Shown here piece after piece: positions 1 through 7,432 of a stretch of DNA of 64,000 bases. Each line of letters starts with the position of its first letter. Position 1 is the first letter of the stretch. Location of the stretch: the NCBI GenBank assembly GCA_964451365.1, contig CAYVIB010000012.1, positions 58,819 through 122,818 on the forward strand. Direction: 5' to 3'. Under the pieces are notes generated by a model, which saw nothing but the letters and a program-made list of their open reading frames with translations, was not told where the DNA came from and searched no databases. The translations under genes were made by a program, and so were the position numbers. This DNA is from CAYVIB01 sp964451365 (lineage in GTDB: Bacteria; Pseudomonadota; Gammaproteobacteria; Pseudomonadales; Cellvibrionaceae).

Positions 1-536
1 TCACCGGAGTGAATATCATAATCGTAACGATAGATAACGTGTTTTGGAGTGTCGGAAAAATACAGTGTCTTATTATCCGGACTGAAAGCCAAACCGTTCG
101 AAGTCAACAAGCCTTCCACCAGTTTCGTCACTTTGAGGTCGTCACCCAATGACCACAGGTTGGCTCCATCATGATCTTTCGGCGGGTATACAGTACCGGC
201 AATAAACCGACCGTGTGCATCGCAACGGCCATCGTTAAACCGGTTCTTTTCCAACTCCGCTTCCGGATCGGCAATTTTGCGCAGGCGCGTGTCCCACTTA
301 TCCATAAAATAAAAACCGGTCCGCATCGCAAGCACAAAGCCTTCATTTTGGCGCAGACAAAAGCAACCCACTTCTTCATTAAAACGCAGAAATTCATCTT
401 CCCCGGTTTTCGGATCGAACCGGTGCAATTCGCATTCGTTGATATCCACCCAGTACAGCAATTGTTTTTGCTCGTCCCAGCGCGGACATTCGCCCAGGTT
501 GGCCTTGACGGCCAAGGCTATTTCTACCTTTTTCAT
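1..536 (-). CDS. SMP-30/gluconolactonase family protein (cut by window edge)
   Basis: This is the N-terminal 178 residues of a leftward gene whose 3' end lies outside the window. It reads as a six-bladed beta-propeller of the SMP-30/regucalcin/gluconolactonase family, which hydrolyses sugar lactones with a bound divalent metal. The expected metal ligands are visible: E16 in LGECPRW, N101 in RFNDGRCD and N147 in SNGLAFSPD. The fourth ligand, an Asp, would lie beyond the edge. There is no signal peptide, so it is probably cytoplasmic. The ATG at 536 places the conserved GECPRW where the family has it. Substrate (gluconolactone, an aldonolactone or another) cannot be decided. Confidence 0.9.
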   Translation of the reverse strand, partial: MKKVEIALAVKANLGECPRWDEQKQLLYWVDINECELHRFDPKTGEDEFLRFNEEVGCFCLRQNEGFVLAMRTGFYFMDKWDTRLRKIADPEAELEKNRFNDGRCDAHGRFIAGTVYPPKDHDGANLWSLGDDLKVTKLVEGLLTSNGLAFSPDNKTLYFSDTPKHVIYRYDYDIHSG

Positions 537-614
537 GTCGCGTACCTCACGTCGGCAGTTGAGTCCCGGCCACCTTGTGTTCCCGACCGGCACTTCATAA
601 AACCAGCAATGGTT

Positions 615-620
615 ATTATA
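615..620 (-). promoter_or_regulatory. Possible -10 element of the SMP-30 gene
   Basis: Read leftward, a perfect TATAAT lies about 80 nt upstream of the ATG at 536. No convincing -35 is seen at 17 nt (GGTACA at best). A CTGCACTGCAG palindrome sits directly upstream and could be an operator. Inference from motif match only. Confidence 0.35.
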
Positions 621-724
621 CTGCAGTGCAGCATAACTGTACCCAAAAATGTGTGAGTTTAAAGAAAGGAGCGCCACAGTCAATAAATAACCGGATGGCG
701 CGGAAACAGGAAGATGTGGGTCGA

Positions 725-1324
725 CTATACCGAAAGGCGAAACTGGCGGGGCGCGCCGGTATAGTTGTTGAACTGGGGCCTCAGGTACTCCATTTGGTCG
801 CCCCGTATGCGGGTACTGTTGATTAGTGCCAGGTATTCCGAAGGGTTTGGTTTGTAAGGCAAGGCCAGCAGGTCCATTCCCACCTCGTTCAACAGGAAGT
901 TGCCTTTTCTCTGGTTGCAACGTTTACAAGCGGCCACCACGTTTTCCCATTTGTCCTCACCACCCCGGCTGCTGGGGATAACATGGTCGCGGGACAGTTC
1001 AGAGAAGCTGAAATAGTAGCCGCAATAAAGACACTGGCAGTTGTCCCGGTAAAAGAGGGCCTGGTTGGTCAGCGGAGGATTGGTCCTGGCTCGCGCCAGG
1101 CGATCGCCGTCACAGGCCATGATCGCCGGAAGGCTGATCATGCTCTGTTGGCAGGTGACGCGGGACCGGCCGCCGCATACGTGTTTAACCACGCCTCCCA
1201 GGGACCAGGCCACCAGATCCCGGGCATACAGGCAGACGGCTTCCTTCCAGTGCAGCCATTCAATGGGCTGGCCCGCCATATTGAGCCTCAGGATTCTCGC
1301 TTCCGCCACATTCATGGAATCCAT
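725..1324 (-). CDS. HNH endonuclease family protein
   Basis: A roughly 199-residue protein with a C-terminal HNH nuclease domain. The zinc-knuckle cysteines are in CLYCGYYF and CKRCNQRKG, and the catalytic core is SRDHVIPSSRGGEDKWENVVAAC. The N-terminal half (RILRLN.AGQPIEWLHWKEAVCLYARDLV) is typical of a standalone HNH family widespread in gammaproteobacteria whose physiological role is not established. The open frame continues upstream to 1378. ATGs at 1324 and 1315 fit the family start better, and 1324 has a weak GGAAATGG upstream. The gene is monocistronic, with a terminator just upstream at 1385-1415 isolating it from earlier transcription. Confidence 0.85.
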   Translation of the reverse strand: MDSMNVAEARILRLNMAGQPIEWLHWKEAVCLYARDLVAWSLGGVVKHVCGGRSRVTCQQSMISLPAIMACDGDRLARARTNPPLTNQALFYRDNCQCLYCGYYFSFSELSRDHVIPSSRGGEDKWENVVAACKRCNQRKGNFLLNEVGMDLLALPYKPNPSEYLALINSTRIRGDQMEYLRPQFNNYTGAPRQFRLSV

Positions 1325-1384
1325 ATCAACACCATTTCCGGCGATGGTGAATAACGCTCGGCTCCGCCCTGCACCCATAACGAA

Positions 1385-1415
1385 AAACCCCGCACTGGCT
1401 GGTCAGGCGGGGTTT
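1385..1415 (-). terminator. Rho-independent terminator (leftward)
   Basis: A perfect 9-bp inverted repeat, AAACCCCGC at 1385-1393 and GCGGGGTTT at 1407-1415, is followed on the minus strand by TTTTTCG. It would stop leftward transcription arriving from about 1550, upstream of the HNH gene. Confidence 0.8.
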
Positions 1416-1735
1416 CAGAATTCGGGGGTCGTTGATTTTGTAAGTGTCACGAAGCCATTGAGACGTCGTATGGTGTGACGACTGGTAGAGATAATAGTGG
1501 TAACAGCGAACGTGCCGCGACTGCTGTAAACGCTCCAGCGCGCTCTCCACTTGTCTGCCTAAATACTTGAAGACATAGCCCTCTATTTAGCGATCAAGTT
1601 TTCAATAAACCTGTTAATAATAATACGCTATAAACAAACGGAGTCAAGATGACCAGTTGAGATTAAAGCAGGGAAAAATGATGGTGCAATGACAGGAGCC
1701 GGAGAGAGAAAAATCGAAGGCTCCCAAACGTAAAA
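1416..1735. other. Intergenic stretch with doubtful small ORF or small RNA
   Basis: This 320-bp stretch separates the HNH gene from the sRNA locus. A leftward frame from GTG 1550 to 1326 encodes 74 residues (starts with ESALERLQQSRHVRCYHYYLYQ after the initiator), but it runs through the terminator hairpin at 1385-1415, which argues against it as a normal gene. The presence of that terminator still implies a leftward transcript starting somewhere in 1450-1650. I recognise no tRNA, riboswitch or known family here. Confidence 0.4.
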
Positions 1736-1854
1736 CGCCGCGACAACCATGTCGCGGCGAACTCACAGGATTTCACCTGAAATCCTATCAGGCATTCGTG
1801 GCATAGTTCCGTCCTGATCCCTGCCCCACGTCCCTATGGATGCATCCCTGACAC
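1733..1854 (-). ncRNA. RsmY/RsmZ-like CsrA-sequestering small RNA
   Basis: Read leftward, a transcript of about 120 nt starts near 1852-1854, just after TAGAAT (1865-1860), and ends at the strong hairpin 1736-1759 plus TTTTA. It holds six GGA motifs: AGGGA three times, AGGA twice and CGGA once. One AGGA forms the foot of a hairpin AGGATTTC/GAAATCCT (1767-1786). A GacA-type upstream box lies about 55 bp upstream of the -10. Size, GGA content, terminator and activator box together match the RsmX/Y/Z class, which titrate the translational repressor CsrA/RsmA. Seen: the motifs and hairpins. Known: the family mechanism. Inferred: function here. It lies downstream of the PilZ/pomAB operon on the same strand but has its own promoter. 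Confidence 0.75.
1736..1759 (-). terminator. Terminator of the Rsm-like sRNA
   Basis: A perfect 9-bp stem, CGCCGCGAC (1736-1744) and GTCGCGGCG (1751-1759), has a 6-nt loop and is followed leftward by TTTTACGTTT. Confidence 0.85.
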
Positions 1855-1859
1855 TTGTT

Positions 1860-1865
1860 ATTCTA
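1860..1865 (-). promoter_or_regulatory. -10 element of the Rsm-like sRNA
   Basis: Leftward TAGAAT. The hexamer 17 nt upstream (CTACCG) is a poor -35, as expected for a promoter that depends on an activator bound further upstream. Confidence 0.6.
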
Positions 1866-1908
1866 GCCGCCCCAGGTTTTTACGGTAGACGCAAATGTCT
1901 GCAATACT

Positions 1909-1926
1909 TGTAAGACATTTCCTACA
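1909..1926. promoter_or_regulatory. GacA-type upstream activating box
   Basis: TGTAAG-N6-CCTACA differs by one base from the established GacA consensus TGTAAG-N6-CTTACA. It is centred about 55 bp from the -10 and 65 bp from the predicted start of the sRNA, the spacing known for rsmY/rsmZ promoters in pseudomonads. Confidence 0.7.
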
Positions 1927-2033
1927 AAAGCGGCAACGAACGCCAAATTTATGGATGCTATCCACAATTGCAGGCACTGCGGCTGTGGTAGCGGACAGGT
2001 TTTGTGAGATATCACCTGTGGGAAAAAGAATTA

Positions 2034-2588
2034 TTATTTTCTGTTTCCCTTAAGTTGGGCGCTTTGACTACGGACAATGTGCTGAATCAGTGTCTCCTGG
2101 GATGTAACGCTCATGGAATAAAAGTCCATCCGCCAGTAAAACTGCCTGCTCCGCCCATCCTGCTCGCAGGAGACGATTCGGGCCAGCGTGTGTACCTGGG
2201 TTTCCGAAGGGAAAAGTTTCAGCTCAAGACGCAGACGCTCGCCCTCGGCTATGGGTTCATCATTCATAAACGCCATGCCGCAGGCACTGATATTGACCTC
2301 TTTCACTCTGTGGGCGATGCGATTCACAAGGTCATTTCTAAGCACCAGTTGGTCGGCGATACGATTCAGTTTCCGATGAAACAACACACCAAGCTGGGCA
2401 ATTTTCGGGTTTTCGCCTTCAAGCGCTTTAATCAGTTTTTCTATCTGTTCATCGTATTCGAAAACGCGTGACATATCGCTGGAGAGGTATTCATCCCTTT
2501 TTCCCGATCCATCACCACTGTCGATGCGCTGGTAGGAGATACCTACCGTTTCGTTAATTCGAAAATAGCGTCTTCTCTCATCGTTCAT
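2034..2588 (-). CDS. PilZ-domain protein (c-di-GMP receptor)
   Basis: A 184-residue protein with PilZ signatures at both ends of the binding site: the RRRYFR block at residues 5-10 (RxxxR) and N99-x-S101-x-x-G104 in NISACGMAF. Both are needed by the family to bind cyclic di-GMP. Between them lies an extended helical region (residues 45-95). The last 60 residues continue the beta-barrel. It follows pomB by 11 nt, so c-di-GMP control of swimming or stator activity is a reasonable inference, as for other PilZ proteins linked to motility genes. No membrane segment. Confidence 0.85.
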   Translation of the reverse strand: MNDERRRYFRINETVGISYQRIDSGDGSGKRDEYLSSDMSRVFEYDEQIEKLIKALEGENPKIAQLGVLFHRKLNRIADQLVLRNDLVNRIAHRVKEVNISACGMAFMNDEPIAEGERLRLELKLFPSETQVHTLARIVSCEQDGRSRQFYWRMDFYSMSVTSQETLIQHIVRSQSAQLKGNRK

Positions 2589-2599
2589 TATTCTGGCCT

Positions 2600-3592
2600 C
2601 TAAAAAATCTCTTCCGGCTCCAGGTCGAACAGGTATTCGGGAGCGATATCCAGTTCCCGTAAGATGTCCTCCCCTTCCGGGTTTTCCTTGAGCAAATTGA
2701 TATCCTCCTCCTCGAGCTCATCTTCCAGCCCCTGCTTGATCAGTATTTCCACCCGGCGATTGATCTCCCGGTTTTCCGGAGAACTGTTGGGCACCAGAGG
2801 CTGGGTGTCTGCAAATCCGGAAACCTCGAATCGCCGCTGCGACACATTTCCCCCTTTCATCAGCTCGTGCGCCACCGAGACGGCACGGGCGGAAGACAAT
2901 TCCCAATTCGAACGAAAGCGCACCGTATTAATCGGAACGTCATCGGTGTGCCCCTGCACTTCAATTTTGCCGCGCTTGAGCGCCAGGACGCCTTGCACCT
3001 CACCCAGGGCATCCTTATACGCGGGTGCCAGTTCGGAGGACCCGGAAATAAAGGAACCCTTTTCGCGAATCCGGATAATAATCACGCGACCACGCGTCTC
3101 CACCTCCACCTGTCCCGCGGCAATCTGGGCGCTGAGGGCATTTGCCAGTTCGTAAGCATCCTGCTCGGTCTTGCTGATCAGATCTTCCAGGATCGCCTTC
3201 ACACGGACTTTCGCTCCGGCATCGTAGCCTTCCTGTCCCTGTTCGATATCGAACTCCTGAGCCTCCCGGATATCGAGCGACATTTCGGTGAGATCATTGG
3301 TGTGCTGCCATATCTCACTGATCGGCGTTGCCTCGGGTCGACCGGGGCTGAACTCCTGGGCAATAATGCTGGTACCCTTGGGAATATCCATCACGTTCAG
3401 TCTGTTCTGAACGCCAAACGCCTGGGCCATGGAGCCCGCCAGGCGTTTAAATTTCATGGCATCCATCTCGGAAAAGGACAAAAGCAGGACGAAAAAACAC
3501 ATCAACAGCGCCATCAGGTCCGCAAAGGTACCCATCCACGGGGCCAGGCCGGGCTTACAGTCGCACGGTTTGGAGTCTTCTTCGTCGTTCAT
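2600..3592 (-). CDS. pomB: Flagellar stator protein PomB/MotB family (sodium type likely)
   Basis: A 330-residue protein. One transmembrane helix (about residues 22-41) carries the ion-binding Asp D25 in WMGTFADLMALLMCFFV, a stretch very close to sodium-driven PomB. The C-terminal OmpA-like peptidoglycan-binding domain (about residues 165-292) contains GHTDDVP (234-240) and NWELSSARA (249-257). The last 35 residues form an acidic tail. It forms the stator with the PomA-like protein encoded directly upstream (3-nt gap). Sodium rather than proton coupling is inferred from similarity to PomB, not shown. Confidence 0.92.
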   Translation of the reverse strand: MNDEEDSKPCDCKPGLAPWMGTFADLMALLMCFFVLLLSFSEMDAMKFKRLAGSMAQAFGVQNRLNVMDIPKGTSIIAQEFSPGRPEATPISEIWQHTNDLTEMSLDIREAQEFDIEQGQEGYDAGAKVRVKAILEDLISKTEQDAYELANALSAQIAAGQVEVETRGRVIIIRIREKGSFISGSSELAPAYKDALGEVQGVLALKRGKIEVQGHTDDVPINTVRFRSNWELSSARAVSVAHELMKGGNVSQRRFEVSGFADTQPLVPNSSPENREINRRVEILIKQGLEDELEEEDINLLKENPEGEDILRELDIAPEYLFDLEPEEIF

Positions 3593-3595
3593 GCC

Positions 3596-4357
3596 TTACT
3601 CTGCTTCGGCCACTTCGCGTTTTTTCTCGGGCAGGTAATTTCGCAACATGGAATCGATCACCCGGGGGTTCTGCCCACCCTGGATCGCCAGCAACGCGTC
3701 TATCACCAGACTCTTGATCATGGCCTCTTCCCCGGCACGCAGTTTCAGCTTATCGGAAATCGGGGAGCAGATGGCATTGGCGATTACCGCTCCGTAAAGC
3801 GTGGTCAGCAGTGCAATCGCCATAGCCGGTCCAATAGCTTTCGGATCATCCATGTTTGCCAGCATCGCCACCAGACCGATCAAGGTGCCGATCATGCCCA
3901 TTGCCGGCGCCACATCCGCCAGGGCGGCGAATATGGAGGCGCCGACGGAATGCCGCTCCTGGGCCTGGTTCTTGTCTTTCGACAGCAGGGCCTTGACCAC
4001 ATCGGGATCATGCCCATCCACCAACAACTGAATGCCTTTTTGCAGGAAGTCACTGCTAACCTCGCGGCCTTCCAGTGACAGCAAGCCACCTTTTCGCGCC
4101 TCATCGGCCAGTGTTACCACTTCGTCGATCAATTCGTTGGGGTTGGGAAGCTTTGAACTGAAGCTTTTGGCTGCAACCTTGAATGCACTCAGAAACTGCC
4201 CCAAGCCGTATTTAGCCATCACGGCAAACACCGAACCGCCGACCACAATAACGAGTGACGGGCCGTTAACAAACATGCCGAACTCACCGCTCATCAACAT
4301 GGAGATGATTATCAGGGCCAATGCGCCGATCAGGCCGACGATTGTTGCTAGATCCAC
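3596..4357 (-). CDS. pomA: Flagellar stator protein PomA/MotA family
   Basis: A 253-residue protein with four predicted membrane helices: two near the N-terminus (about 5-22 and 29-48) and two near residues 150-200 (APAMGMIGTLIGLVAML and AIALLTTLYGAVIANAI). The cytoplasmic loop between holds charged residues that act on the rotor in the family. The start MDLATIVGLIGALALI resembles Vibrio PomA. First gene of a leftward operon pomA-pomB-pilZ. The flagellar genes themselves are not in the window, as is usual for this stator pair. Confidence 0.93.
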   Translation of the reverse strand: MDLATIVGLIGALALIIISMLMSGEFGMFVNGPSLVIVVGGSVFAVMAKYGLGQFLSAFKVAAKSFSSKLPNPNELIDEVVTLADEARKGGLLSLEGREVSSDFLQKGIQLLVDGHDPDVVKALLSKDKNQAQERHSVGASIFAALADVAPAMGMIGTLIGLVAMLANMDDPKAIGPAMAIALLTTLYGAVIANAICSPISDKLKLRAGEEAMIKSLVIDALLAIQGGQNPRVIDSMLRNYLPEKKREVAEAE

Positions 4358-4618
4358 AAGTGCTTCCTCAATTAATACGCTACGCTTTATCCACCCGCGC
4401 CGGCCGGGGCCCGGCGGGCGCCTTTCTTCTTAAGTCTAGATCACGAACTCCCGAACAAACGGGACTATTTTTGCCACCATAAACGGAGTTGGCATTAACC
4501 GTATCGGCCGAAGGCCTGATTTTTGAACCTGATTTTATGAAAGCGTAAGTGCACTTGTGCGTTGACCGCCTGTTCCGCAAAAGGTACTGTTTGCGCTCAA
4601 ATTGTTGGAGTAACCACC
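4358..4618. other. Divergent promoter region pomA / xseB
   Basis: This 261-bp region separates the leftward stator operon from the rightward xseB-ispA genes and must hold promoters for both. A very GC-rich palindrome (about 4396-4422, core GCCGGGGCCCGGC) lies in the leader of pomA. No sigma-28 or sigma-70 site could be fixed with confidence. Confidence 0.4.
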
Positions 4619-4855
4619 TTGGCCACAAAGAAAACACCTCTTGATTTTGAGCATTCCCTGGAAGAGCTGGAGTCGCTGGTTGCCGCCCTGGAGGAAGGCG
4701 ACCTGACGCTGGAGGAGTCGCTGAAAACATTCGAGAAGGGAATCAAACTGACCCGCACCTGCCAGGCCGCGCTGAAGGATGCCGAACAAAAAGTGCATAT
4801 TCTGCTGGAGCAGGATGGCGAACTGGCGTCCGAGCCGTTCGATCCCAGCTGCTGA
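4619..4855 (+). CDS. xseB: Exodeoxyribonuclease VII small subunit
   Basis: A 78-residue protein with the XseB pattern: PLDFEHSLEELESLVAALE, then GDLTLEESLKTFEKGIKLTR and CQAALKDAEQKVHIL. It joins several copies around XseA to make ExoVII, which degrades single-stranded DNA. The frame opens at ATG 4562, but the TTG at 4619 with GGAG nine bases upstream gives the normal family length and is preferred. It is followed by ispA after 7 nt, the standard xseB-ispA pair. Confidence 0.93.
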   Translation: MATKKTPLDFEHSLEELESLVAALEEGDLTLEESLKTFEKGIKLTRTCQAALKDAEQKVHILLEQDGELASEPFDPSC

Positions 4856-4862
4856 GCCACCA

Positions 4863-5756
4863 ATGCTGTCATCATTGAAGGAATTCCTGGCGCACTACCA
4901 GTCGCGCACCAATGAATTGTTGGATACATTGCTATCACAACAGTATCCGGCCCCTTACCCAAACCACCTGTATGATGCAATGCGCTACAGCCTGCTGTCC
5001 GGCGGCAAGCGCATCCGCCCGATATTGGCCTATGCAGCGGCCCATGCGGTGGGCCACGTAACCCCCGGCACGGATAAATGCGCCTGTGCCGTCGAGGCTA
5101 TCCACGCCTACAGCCTTATTCATGACGATTTGCCTGCCATGGATGACGACGATCTGCGACGTGGAAAACCGACCTGCCATATAAAATTTGGCGAGGCGAC
5201 GGCAATATTGGCTGGAGATGCGCTCCAATGCCTGGCATTCGAGTGGCTCAGCGAAAGTAAGGGCTTACAAGTGGCCGTTGTTGCCGAGGCGGTACAAGTA
5301 CTCGCCCGGGCTGCCGGTGCCAGGGGAATGGTGTTGGGCCAGGCCATCGACCTGGCGGCGGTGAACCAACCCTTGACCCTCGACGCACTGGAAAACATGC
5401 ATAATCACAAAACCGGCGCGTTGATTGAAGCGAGTGTGATCCTGGGCGCGCTTTCCGCGGCTGCGCCCCCGGCCGCGGTGGAAAACCTTCGCCTGTATGC
5501 CAGGGCGATCGGCCTGGCTTTTCAGGTGCAGGACGATATTCTTGATGTCACATCCGACACCCAGACCCTGGGTAAAAACCAGGGTGCCGATGTCAAACAT
5601 AACAAGCCAACTTACGTATCGCTGCTCGGGCTCGAACAGGCCCGACAGAAAGCGGACGACCTGCACAAGGTCGCGCTGGACGCTTTGAGGGAGATGGATT
5701 CCAGCGCCGCGCCATTGCGCTGGCTGGCAAGCTATATTGTCGAACGCAAGTATTGA
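4863..5756 (+). CDS. ispA: Farnesyl diphosphate synthase (geranyltranstransferase)
   Basis: A 297-residue short-chain trans-prenyltransferase that condenses dimethylallyl or geranyl diphosphate with isopentenyl diphosphate. The first Asp-rich motif is DDLPAMDDDD (88-97) and the second is DDILD (224-228). The KRIRP substrate-binding segment is near residue 50. The ATG at 4863 gives the family length; the frame itself opens at 4779 inside xseB. In many relatives dxs follows directly in the operon; here it does not. The stop codon lies in the first unit of a 14-bp tandem repeat. Confidence 0.95.
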   Translation: MLSSLKEFLAHYQSRTNELLDTLLSQQYPAPYPNHLYDAMRYSLLSGGKRIRPILAYAAAHAVGHVTPGTDKCACAVEAIHAYSLIHDDLPAMDDDDLRRGKPTCHIKFGEATAILAGDALQCLAFEWLSESKGLQVAVVAEAVQVLARAAGARGMVLGQAIDLAAVNQPLTLDALENMHNHKTGALIEASVILGALSAAAPPAAVENLRLYARAIGLAFQVQDDILDVTSDTQTLGKNQGADVKHNKPTYVSLLGLEQARQKADDLHKVALDALREMDSSAAPLRWLASYIVERKY

Positions 5757-5807
5757 ACCATGCCCATTGAACCATGCCCATTGAACCATGCCTATAGAAC
5801 CGTGCCG
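5752..5807. repeat. 14-bp tandem repeat, four units, on the ispA stop codon
   Basis: The unit ATTGAACCATGCCC occurs at 5752-5765, 5766-5779 and 5780-5793 (last base changed), with a degenerate fourth unit at 5794-5807. The ispA TGA is inside the first unit. An adjoining 11-bp direct repeat GCCGGGAATTC lies at 5804-5814 and 5817-5827. Confidence 0.95.
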
Positions 5808-5827
5808 GGAATTCCTGCCGGGAATTC

Positions 5828-6304
5828 ATGGATTCCACCGGCAAATCCGGTAGACTATGCCCCTCATTTTCCACTGACATGGTCCTTGCCGTGACAAACA
5901 GCAACACCGCGGAAGCAAGCTATCTGGATGATATCAAATGGACGGCGGATGGCCTGGTACCAGCCATCGCGCAAGACGGCCATACCGGCAAAATACTGAT
6001 GATGGCCTGGATGAACCGGGAGTCACTGGCGCTAACTGTACAGGAGGGCCAGGCCATATACTGGTCGCGCTCACGCGGCAAGCTGTGGCGCAAGGGCGAA
6101 ACCTCCGGCCACACCCAGACAGTCAGGGAAATAAAGCTGGATTGCGATGCGGATGTGCTTATCCTGAGTGTCGAACAACGCGGCGGCATCGCCTGTCACA
6201 CAGGCCGAGAGTCCTGCTTCTTCCGCACTTTGGAAAATGGCAGATGGATTGAAAACACCCCCGCCCCGGAGGGTCAAACAAAAAAGGAGAGAACGCATGA
6301 GTGA
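5828..6304 (+). CDS. hisI: Phosphoribosyl-AMP cyclohydrolase
   Basis: Catalyses the third step of histidine synthesis, opening the adenine ring of phosphoribosyl-AMP. The zinc and magnesium site is intact: D105, D107, D109 with C106 in the DCDAD stretch, then C123 (ACHTG) and C130 (SCFF). The family usually starts shortly before WTADGLVPAIAQD, so the true start may be ATG 5879 or GTG 5891 rather than 5828; no start has a strong ribosome-binding site. Its 3' end overlaps hisE by 8 nt. HisI and HisE are separate proteins here, as in pseudomonads, not fused as in enterobacteria. Confidence 0.93.
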   Translation: MDSTGKSGRLCPSFSTDMVLAVTNSNTAEASYLDDIKWTADGLVPAIAQDGHTGKILMMAWMNRESLALTVQEGQAIYWSRSRGKLWRKGETSGHTQTVREIKLDCDADVLILSVEQRGGIACHTGRESCFFRTLENGRWIENTPAPEGQTKKERTHE

Positions 6305-6629
6305 TGTGCTGACCAAGCTGGCCGAGGTTCTCGAAACACGCAAGACGGAAGGTGACCCGCAAACTTCCTACGTCGCCCAGTTGCACAGCAAGGGGCTGAA
6401 CAAAATTCTGGAGAAAATCGGCGAGGAAGCCACCGAGGTGGTCATTGCGGGCAAGGACGCGGAGCGCTCCGGCAGCACCGACCTGCTGGTGTGCGAAACG
6501 GCCGATTTGTGGTTCCACACCATGGTGATGCTGTCGCACCTGGGAGCCGGCGCGGATGCGGTACTGGAGGAATTGGCGAGGCGGTTTGATCTTTCCGGCC
6601 TGGAAGAAAAAGCGTCGCGCAAATCCTGA
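6297..6629 (+). CDS. hisE: Phosphoribosyl-ATP pyrophosphatase
   Basis: A 110-residue all-helical enzyme removing pyrophosphate from phosphoribosyl-ATP, the second step of histidine synthesis. It has the MazG/HisE pattern KIGEEATEVVIAGK and DLWFHTMVML. The ATG at 6297 has a good AAAGGAGA ribosome site five bases upstream and overlaps the end of hisI, suggesting translational coupling. tatA follows after 30 nt. Confidence 0.95.
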   Translation: MSDVLTKLAEVLETRKTEGDPQTSYVAQLHSKGLNKILEKIGEEATEVVIAGKDAERSGSTDLLVCETADLWFHTMVMLSHLGAGADAVLEELARRFDLSGLEEKASRKS

Positions 6630-6659
6630 CTATATTGATATTTTAAAGAGTGAAAAATT

Positions 6660-6899
6660 ATGGGTTTAGGTGGCATTAGCATTTGGCAACTACTGATCAT
6701 TCTCGTCATCGTGCTGTTATTGTTCGGCACCAAGCGTCTGCGCAATCTTGGCGGCGATCTGGGTGGCGCGATAAAAGGCTTTAAAAAGGCCATGACCGAC
6801 GAAGACAAAAAAGACGAGGATATGAAAAAAGTCGAAGACGATAGCGAAAAAGAAGAAACCACGGCAACGTCAGAAAAAGTCAAGGAAAATTCGAAATAA
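6660..6899 (+). CDS. tatA: Twin-arginine translocase subunit TatA
   Basis: A 79-residue protein: a short N-terminal membrane helix (about residues 7-21, ISIWQLLIILVIVLLLFG), the FGTKRLRN hinge, an amphipathic helix (GGDLGGAIKGFKKAM) and a highly charged Lys/Glu tail. It builds the pore of the Tat system, which exports folded proteins. First gene of tatABC. hisI-hisE-tatABC is a recognised arrangement in Pseudomonas-like bacteria. Confidence 0.96.
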   Translation: MGLGGISIWQLLIILVIVLLLFGTKRLRNLGGDLGGAIKGFKKAMTDEDKKDEDMKKVEDDSEKEETTATSEKVKENSK

Positions 6900-6928
6900 C
6901 CCCCGCTCCAACCGGCAGGCGAAGTAAC

Positions 6929-7432
6929 ATGTTTGACATTGGGTTCCTGGAATTGATGGTGGTGGCGATAGTCGGCCTGCTGGTAATTGGACCGGAAAAA
7001 CTTCCCGAAGCAATCAGGTCGTGCGCGATGTGGATCGGTCGCATCAAGCGCGTGTTGCGCGATGCCCGCAGCGAGTTCGAGCAACAGATTGGCGCCGATG
7101 AAATCCGGCGGGAAATCCACAACGAACAGGTTCTAAAATCCCTGCAAAAGCTAAAGGAACAGCGAGAGGAAATTGAGCGGCAGATTCGCAGCGCCGCCGC
7201 AACCGAGGAAGAAAAATACGAGGATATGCATCTGGTTCACCAGGGCCGGGAGTCCCACGCACCCCTGCCGGATCTCGATGCGGTGACGGACGAATCCAGA
7301 CATTCCAATGATCACCCATACTCCAATGATCACTCACCCCCCAAAGAGCAAAAAGCAACCGAAGAAACCACGGCGACCGAACCCGGCACCGAACCTTCGG
7401 CCGAGGAAATAAATAAACCCCATGGCGCCTGA
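6929..7432 (+). CDS. tatB: Twin-arginine translocase subunit TatB
   Basis: A 167-residue protein with an N-terminal membrane helix (MFDIGFLELMVVAIVGLLVIGP), the GPEKLPEAIR hinge and a long amphipathic/charged helix to about residue 90. TatB and TatC form the signal-peptide receptor. The acidic tail contains an in-frame 18-bp tandem duplication (7304-7339) that gives the repeated SNDH. The 3' end overlaps tatC by 11 nt. Confidence 0.95.
   Translation: MFDIGFLELMVVAIVGLLVIGPEKLPEAIRSCAMWIGRIKRVLRDARSEFEQQIGADEIRREIHNEQVLKSLQKLKEQREEIERQIRSAAATEEEKYEDMHLVHQGRESHAPLPDLDAVTDESRHSNDHPYSNDHSPPKEQKATEETTATEPGTEPSAEEINKPHGA
7304..7339. repeat. 18-bp tandem duplication inside tatB
   Basis: TCCAATGATCACCCATAC (7304-7321) is followed by TCCAATGATCACTCACCC (7322-7339). 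It keeps the reading frame. Confidence 0.9.
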
